Shown here: positions 26,501 through 28,914 of the stretch, one piece after another
Numbering within the stretch: the stretch's first letter is position 1
How the letters are laid out: every line of letters begins with the position of its first letter
Source: DUOD01 sp050945235
GTDB lineage: Bacteria; Bacillota; Clostridia; DUOD01
Direction of reading: 5' to 3'
NCBI GenBank assembly: GCA_050945235.1
Contig: JBMNSO010000010.1
Location: 1-28,914 of the forward strand
Length of the DNA: 28,914 bases
Notes under the pieces: generated by a model
Databases searched by the model: none
What the model was told of the DNA's origin: nothing
Seen by the model: only the letters and a program-made list of their open reading frames with translations
Made by a program: the position numbers and the translations under genes

Positions 26501-28000
26501 CCCACCGGCAGCCTCTAGCATGGTCATATCGACCCTCTGCCCGATGGCCAGTATAACGGTATCACATTCCTGAAGGAATTCTGAACCTTCAATGGCCACC
26601 GGTCGGCGCCTACCGCTGCTATCCGGCTGACCCAGTTTGTTCTTTATACACTTAAGACCGATTAGTTTACCATCTTTAGCAACCACCTCTATTGGAGAAG
26701 TAAGGTATTGGAATTTAACTCCTTCCTCCTTGGCATGCTCAATTTCCCAGTCATTAGCCGGCATTTCCTCTTCAGTTCGTCGGTATACAACGGTGACGTC
26801 ACTGCCCAAACGTAGTGCGGAACGGGCAGCATCCATGGCCACATTACCACCGCCGATAACCAATACCCTCTTTCCTACTTGAGGCTGGTGCCCCAGGTTA
26901 AGATCCCTCAAGAAATCTACACTGGAGATTATACCCGCTATATCCTCCTCGGCTAACCCCAGTTTCATGTCTTTATGGGCCCCAATGGCTACAAAAAATG
27001 CCTTGTACCCCTGTCTTCTCAATTCATCAAAGGTGATATCCTTACCTATGGGGGTATTACATTTTATTTCCACTCCCATATCTTGAATAATCTTTATCTC
27101 CCTGTCCAGCACCTTCTTATCCAAGCGGTAATCAGGTATTCCCACCCTAAGCATACCGCCGGGTACCGGCAAGGCTTCAAACACCGTTACGTCATACCCC
27201 ATTAGCCTGAGCTTATATGCACAATTTAGCCCTGCAGGCCCGGATCCTATAATTCCTACCTTTTTATTTTTAGGATGTGTATCTATATTAATCACCGGGG
27301 TTTTACCCTGTTTTATTTCATAGTCTGCAATAAACCTCTTTAATGAAGCAATGGAAATGGGTGTATCGACATACTGCCTGCTGCACCGGGATTCGCAGGG
27401 ATGGAGACAAACCCTACCCAACACTCCGGCAAAGGGAGTAACTTCCCGTACCAGTCCCAAAGCTTCTTCATACCTGCCCTGGCCTATCAAAGCCACATAA
27501 CCATGGGCGTTAATATGGGCAGGACACTTGAATTTACATGGCGACGTCCCTTTCTTGTCAATGGTCACCTTGTTGGGCGCAGCCTGGGCAAAGGGTTTAT
27601 ATATAGCCTTTCTATTGCTAAGTCCCATTTCAAATTCATTTTTTTGTTCAATTGGACATTCTAGCGTACACTCGGTACAACCTGTACACAAATTTTCATC
27701 TATAAATCTGGCCTTTTTCTTTATAACTGCTGTAAAATCCGGTGCCTGGCCCTTCAGTTCCAACAACTCGCTCCACGATAATGTCTTTATAAGGGGATGA
27801 TTATAGCATGAAGTCACCTTAGGGGCAAGGATACATGCCGAACAGTCATTGGTCGGAAAGGTTTTATCCAGCTGGGCCATCCTACCGCCAATACTGGGGC
27901 TATTCTCTACCAGAAACACCGGTATACCCATTTCCGCAAGATCAAGGGATGTCTGTATACCAGCTATACCTCCTCCTAAGACAAGAACAGGTTTTTTCAT
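23549..28000 (-). CDS. hdrA: Giant HdrA-GltD/NfnL-HdrA fusion flavoprotein
   Basis: A 1483-residue protein with repeated redox modules. Residues 1-150: HdrA N-terminal FAD part (VLGGGIAGIQTSL) and a [4Fe-4S] motif CTGCTECTLECP. About 154-560: a GltD/NfnL-like unit with CKFKCP and CLHPCESRC cluster ligands, FAD loop GSGPAGLNCAY, NAD(P) loop GGGNVAMDAARSA and VVYRRTEEEMPA, the last typical of NADPH-using members. About 615-910: the rest of the first HdrA, with CSECKACERTC and IQCVGSRDNSC. About 920-1483: a second HdrA copy (GVFVCHCGSNIGG, GGGMSGISAA, IQCVGSREA) ending in two [4Fe-4S] motifs (CSGCGTCERVC, CKGCGTCSANC). The frame opens at a TTG (28021), but ATG at 28000 has GGAGTG 10 nt upstream and starts right at the FAD strand. 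It should be the flavin hub for MvhD, FlxABC and HdrC. Confidence 0.9.
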   Translation of the reverse strand: MKKPVLVLGGGIAGIQTSLDLAEMGIPVFLVENSPSIGGRMAQLDKTFPTNDCSACILAPKVTSCYNHPLIKTLSWSELLELKGQAPDFTAVIKKKARFIDENLCTGCTECTLECPIEQKNEFEMGLSNRKAIYKPFAQAAPNKVTIDKKGTSPCKFKCPAHINAHGYVALIGQGRYEEALGLVREVTPFAGVLGRVCLHPCESRCSRQYVDTPISIASLKRFIADYEIKQGKTPVINIDTHPKNKKVGIIGSGPAGLNCAYKLRLMGYDVTVFEALPVPGGMLRVGIPDYRLDKKVLDREIKIIQDMGVEIKCNTPIGKDITFDELRRQGYKAFFVAIGAHKDMKLGLAEEDIAGIISSVDFLRDLNLGHQPQVGKRVLVIGGGNVAMDAARSALRLGSDVTVVYRRTEEEMPANDWEIEHAKEEGVKFQYLTSPIEVVAKDGKLIGLKCIKNKLGQPDSSGRRRPVAIEGSEFLQECDTVILAIGQRVDMTMLEAAGGPDANRYGNILCNDDMTTNIDDIFAGGDAVTGPATMVEAVAAGNKAALSIHNYLSGDKVPIEPFLLPETKIEEMSFKGLNPRSRANMPMLDLQHRIGTFKEVELGLTEDQAKAEALRCVDCSICSECKACERTCQAGAVRHEQRDEIIEIPVSAAIIATGFDPSSEIPDEFGYTKYDDVVTSMEYERILSASGPYGGHVKRPSDGKEPERIAFIQCVGSRDNSCDKDYCSGVCCMYAVKEAIITREHLPSVKDVDIFYMDMRSYGKDFDKYIDSAQNKYNVGFIKSRISEVVRNDTTGRLEIKYCDDKGDMAVDQYDLVVLSVGLNPRTGVQSLLESSNVKTDKYGFCWINEMDPPRTTSDGIFACGVAAGPKDIPETVVEASAAASAAAITAGKRSVELSDYSKFFEQPQDIPMRDVSKEPIRIGVFVCHCGSNIGGFLNVKEVVEYAKTLPFVEHCEDNMYTCSVDSQKVIAERIREFNLNRVVVASCTPRTHEPLFQEVLVKAGLNPYLFAMANIRDQCSWVHMDRYEEATQKAKDLVKMAVGKVTFAKQLTRQKVEVNKGALVIGGGMSGISAALEIAGMGFKVYLVEKTGQLGGNALKLGFTASGRSYGDHIRRYIDALNNNPNIEVFLNTEIKRIDGYVGKFKTLLQSDGNEREIDHGCVIVATGAREYKPKEYMYGSDDRVMTQMELEERLAGNKLDIGKYKNIVMIQCVGSREADRPYCSRVCCNQAIKNAILLKEMDKDINVTILYRDIRSYGLNEINYRIARRTGVQFINYNPELKPVLANEGDGLKLKCYESLLDGQVEMPVDMVVLSSAIEVDLEENKRIAQMLKVPLNQEGFFMEAHAKLRPVDFATEGVYLCGLAHAPKNLKESIAQGRAAAARAATVISKDTLETEANIAQVREDLCSGCGTCERVCAYKAITLEDIKRRNETVKKAVVNAVLCKGCGTCSANCRCGAIDVNGFADRQVLSEIEYLLTT

Positions 28001-28045
28001 AGGGTCTTCACTCCAAACCAATACAATATTTGTGGAATAAAAATA

Positions 28046-28447
28046 TTATTTCGTAAGCTCACATACCTTTTCTATTCTTTTTAGTTGAATCTCTTCATCT
28101 AATTTATCTATCTTTACCAACATATCCTTTTCTACATATCCTTCTTCGCAGGCCATCTCCCTTAGGATTCTTATTACATCTGCACACCTTGCGTCTTGAG
28201 GACAATGGGCAACACACCTATGGCACTGGTTGCATTGCCATATTTCAGGTGAAGATAGCAACTCTTTCTTCATGCCCAGTAATACCATCCTCATTATGCG
28301 TCTCGGATTGTATTCAGCCCTTAAGCTGCTGACCGGGCACCCGGCCGTACATGTCCCGCATAAGTAACAATTTGTTACCCGTTCTCCTCCTGCCCTTGAA
28401 GCAATTTGATCCTTGAATTGTGGATCGAGAGAATTATAGTTTAGCAT
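28046..28447 (-). CDS. hdrC: HdrC-like iron-sulfur subunit
   Basis: A 133-residue protein with two classic [4Fe-4S] motifs: Cys27, Cys30, Cys33, Cys37 (CYLCGTCTAGCP) and Cys72, Cys75, Cys78, Cys82 (CNQCHRCVAHCP). The distance between them and the ARCADVIRILREMA segment fit HdrC of heterodisulfide reductase-like complexes. HdrC relays electrons from HdrA to the substrate-reducing subunit, normally HdrB. Here no hdrB follows; the next gene is hdrA (45 nt away) and the previous one is metF (22 nt). So its electron partner may be MetF or MetV. ATG at 28447 with AAAGGGAGTG upstream. Length is normal to slightly short. Confidence 0.88.
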   Translation of the reverse strand: MLNYNSLDPQFKDQIASRAGGERVTNCYLCGTCTAGCPVSSLRAEYNPRRIMRMVLLGMKKELLSSPEIWQCNQCHRCVAHCPQDARCADVIRILREMACEEGYVEKDMLVKIDKLDEEIQLKRIEKVCELTK

Positions 28448-28469
28448 TGATTAACACTCCCTTTACTTA

Positions 28470-28914
28470 TTAAACTTGAGGCCGTGGAAGCAATCCTGCT
28501 CTTTCCACAATAGTAGGTACTATACTTTCCCAGCCAACAGCCATAATATGAATACCACTAATGCCTTCAATTTTTCTGATTTCACTTATCAATTCCAAGG
28601 CTATATTGATCCCCTCTTCCTGCTGGGATGAAGCATTTCTCATCCTTTCAACCAACCTATCCGGTACCTCCATACCTGCTACTTTTTTAGTCATTTCCAA
28701 GGATTTCAAGGATTTATTGACTAATACCCCTGCCAATATATAAGCCTTCTTATGCAGTCCTTCCCTTCTTACATGCTCCATCCACCGAGCAAATTTTTCA
28801 ATATCATAAATAGCCTGGGTTTGAATAAACTGGGCACCCGCCCTTATCTTTTTTATCAACCTAATATGCTGAAGTTCCTCGGGATCGGCAAAGGGATTGG
28901 CAGTTGCACCCAAA
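28470..28914 (-). CDS. metF: Methylenetetrahydrofolate reductase, C-terminal part (5' end beyond window)
   Basis: The last 147 or so residues of a MetF-type flavoprotein that reduces methylene-THF to methyl-THF. Seen segments of the TIM barrel are GATANPFADPEELQ, RAGAQFIQTQAIYDIEKFAR, ILAGVLVNKS and GISGIHIMAVGWESIVPTIV, matching the second half of bacterial MetF, including the FIQTQ strand that contacts folate in the family. The reading frame continues past the window edge, so the start, the N-terminal half and any upstream metV are unseen. Its place before hdrC suggests that electrons for the reaction come through the Hdr/Flx proteins, as proposed for MetFV-Hdr-MvhD complexes of Moorella. 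Confidence 0.93.
   Translation of the reverse strand, partial: LGATANPFADPEELQHIRLIKKIRAGAQFIQTQAIYDIEKFARWMEHVRREGLHKKAYILAGVLVNKSLKSLEMTKKVAGMEVPDRLVERMRNASSQQEEGINIALELISEIRKIEGISGIHIMAVGWESIVPTIVERAGLLPRPQV

Noticed and set aside
3952..28743. Long plus-strand reading frames opposite the real genes
   Set aside because: They have no ribosome sites, no recognisable domains and unlikely composition. They mirror strongly supported minus-strand genes.
1..28914. CRISPR arrays, insertion sequences, tRNA or rRNA genes, phage genes
   Set aside because: None was seen. There are no regular repeats, transposase motifs or tRNA-like folds, and the gene content is uniform core metabolism on one strand.

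Overview
The window looks like part of a chromosome of a strictly anaerobic, low-to-mid GC Gram-positive bacterium of the class Clostridia that uses the Wood-Ljungdahl (reductive acetyl-CoA) pathway. It could be an acetogen, a syntrophic acetate oxidiser or a relative. The reasons are a Moorella-type gene order of the carbonyl branch (acsA-acsB-acsC-acsV-acsF-acsD-acsE), a complete run of methyl-branch folate genes, strong GGAGG-type ribosome binding sites, and Hdr/Flx-type electron-transfer genes next to metF. All genes lie on the minus strand, so transcription runs from high to low coordinates. The species cannot be named from the sequence alone.

Region 1 (28914 to 15987) is one co-directional unit: the end of metF, hdrC, a giant hdrA with an inserted GltD/NfnL-like domain and a second HdrA module, mvhD, then flxC-, flxB- and flxA-like genes, a formate/nitrite channel gene, fhs, fchA and folD. 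It ends in a strong hairpin terminator (15918-15966). It encodes formate transport, formate activation on tetrahydrofolate, cyclisation, two reductions to methyl-THF, and a flavin/iron-sulfur electron-transfer assembly probably serving the MetF step. No hdrB lies between hdrC and hdrA. FolD has lost two of the three cyclohydrolase catalytic residues, which fits with a separate FchA.

Region 2 (15592 to 3903) is the CODH/acetyl-CoA synthase operon: a DUF3786 gene, cooC, acsA (CO dehydrogenase), acsB (acetyl-CoA synthase), acsC, acsV (corrinoid protein activator), acsF (a second CooC-like ATPase), acsD and acsE (methyltransferase). It ends at a terminator (3814-3860). The 325-nt leader upstream contains a perfect 9-bp inverted repeat. 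Intercistronic hairpins lie between acsB and acsC (11 bp, perfect) and between acsD and acsE.

Region 3 (3718 to 1) is outside the pathway: a single-pass membrane protein of unknown function with its own terminator, then a membrane-bound alkaline-phosphatase-fold protein whose end overlaps the start of a family-4-like glycosyltransferase. This pair looks like a cell-envelope locus. The glycosyltransferase runs off the left edge and metF runs off the right edge.

Together, regions 1 and 2 carry formate and CO2-derived one-carbon units to acetyl-CoA, or in reverse. Formate dehydrogenase, hydrogenase, Rnf/Ech, MetV and HdrB are not in the window.
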